From the NCBI GenBank assembly GCA_013297545.1, contig JAAFHH010000209.1:1-6015 (forward strand): a stretch of 6,015 bases of DNA, in the 5' to 3' direction. Of this stretch, positions 5,660 through 6,015 are shown in pieces. This stretch comes from Alphaproteobacteria bacterium. GTDB lineage: Bacteria > Pseudomonadota > Alphaproteobacteria > Elsterales > Elsteraceae. The stretch's first letter is position 1; each line of letters starts with the position of its first letter. Position numbers and translations under genes: made by a program. The notes below the pieces were generated by a model. The model ran no database searches, was not told the DNA's origin, and saw nothing but the letters and a program-made list of their open reading frames with translations.

Positions 5660-6015
5660 CAGCGGAATACCAAGTCCCGAGTGAACAACGCGATTTGTGG
5701 CACGTAGGTGATCACCATCAGGCAGCCAAACACCACGGCGACGAACGGCAACAAGGGCGGGATGATGCGGTCCAAGCCTATTCGGGCGACTTGGCAGGCC
5801 GCGAACAAGTTCACCCCAAACGGCGGCGTGATCATGCCGAGTGCCAAGTTCACCACCATCACGGTGCCAAAATGCACCGGATCGATGCCAAGCTCCACCG
5901 CTGCCGGGGTCAGGATCGGCGCCAGTACGATGATCGAGGCGGAGGTTTCAACGAACATGCCGACGACGAACAAAAAGAAATTCACCGCCAGCATGAATTT
6001 CTTTTTGAGATCGGA
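5659..6015 (-). CDS. TRAP transporter large permease subunit (DctM family), C-terminal part
   Basis: DctM-type subunits form the ion-coupled channel of tripartite ATP-independent periplasmic (TRAP) transporters and work with a periplasmic binding protein and a small DctQ subunit. The last 118 residues are visible; the frame is open to the right edge, so the ATG at 5994 is internal. Diagnostic segments are VGMFVETSASIIVLAPILTP, then GIDPVHFGTVMVVNLALG, then ITPPFGVNLFAA, and the late VITYVPQIALF, spread over three or four hydrophobic helices. The gene ends one base into the aldolase start. The other TRAP subunits should lie upstream, beyond 6015. TRAP systems commonly carry C4-dicarboxylates, keto acids or sugar acids; the substrate cannot be decided here. 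Confidence 0.92.
   Translation of the reverse strand, partial: SDLKKKFMLAVNFFLFVVGMFVETSASIIVLAPILTPAAVELGIDPVHFGTVMVVNLALGMITPPFGVNLFAACQVARIGLDRIIPPLLPFVAVVFGCLMVITYVPQIALFTRDLVFR

Noticed and set aside
4991..5707. A 238-codon plus-strand frame opposite the aldolase gene
   Set aside because: It mirrors a well-recognised gene, has no recognisable domain and shows the composition of an antisense shadow.

Overview
The window looks like a piece of a high-GC alphaproteobacterial chromosome, most likely Rhodospirillales or a relative. The reasons are the GC-rich codon usage, the alphaproteobacterial type of phasin N-terminus at the left edge, and the mix of a TRAP transporter, a class II aldolase-like protein and a DUF45/YgjP-type metalloprotein. 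The genus cannot be named from this sequence alone. It reads as ordinary core and metabolic gene content. I saw no insertion sequence, CRISPR array, tRNA, rRNA or phage gene.

Layout, left to right. Bases 1-123 (minus) hold the first 41 codons of a phasin (polyhydroxyalkanoate granule protein). Its leader carries a good ribosome site, a candidate promoter and a TGC-N3-GCA palindrome that resembles PhaR operators. Bases 225-779 (minus) encode a small TetR-type regulator. It is divergent from a bifunctional class A penicillin-binding protein on the plus strand (867-2795), whose glycosyltransferase and transpeptidase motifs are all intact. The penicillin-binding protein gene converges on, and overlaps by 36 bases, a Bcr/CflA-type drug efflux MFS gene on the minus strand (2760-3977).

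An AT-rich island (about 4019-4097, roughly 36% GC in its core against well over 60% around it) separates the MFS gene from the next unit and carries three copies of a short inverted and direct repeat. Beyond it lies a tightly packed minus-strand unit, read from right to left: the C-terminal end of a TRAP transporter large permease (5659-6015, running off the window), a class II aldolase/adducin family protein (4871-5659, start codon sharing one base with the permease stop), and a YgjP/DUF45-type HExxH metalloprotein (4098-4847, 23 bases downstream).

Functionally, the permease and aldolase plausibly import and process a small hydroxy-acid or sugar-acid-like carboxylate; the substrate is not visible here. 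The metalloprotein may be only a passenger in that operon. The other genes serve carbon storage, cell-wall synthesis and drug efflux and show no evident shared pathway. No clearly new system was found. The most interesting signals are the putative PhaR-type operator before the phasin gene and the repeat cluster in the AT-rich island upstream of the efflux gene.
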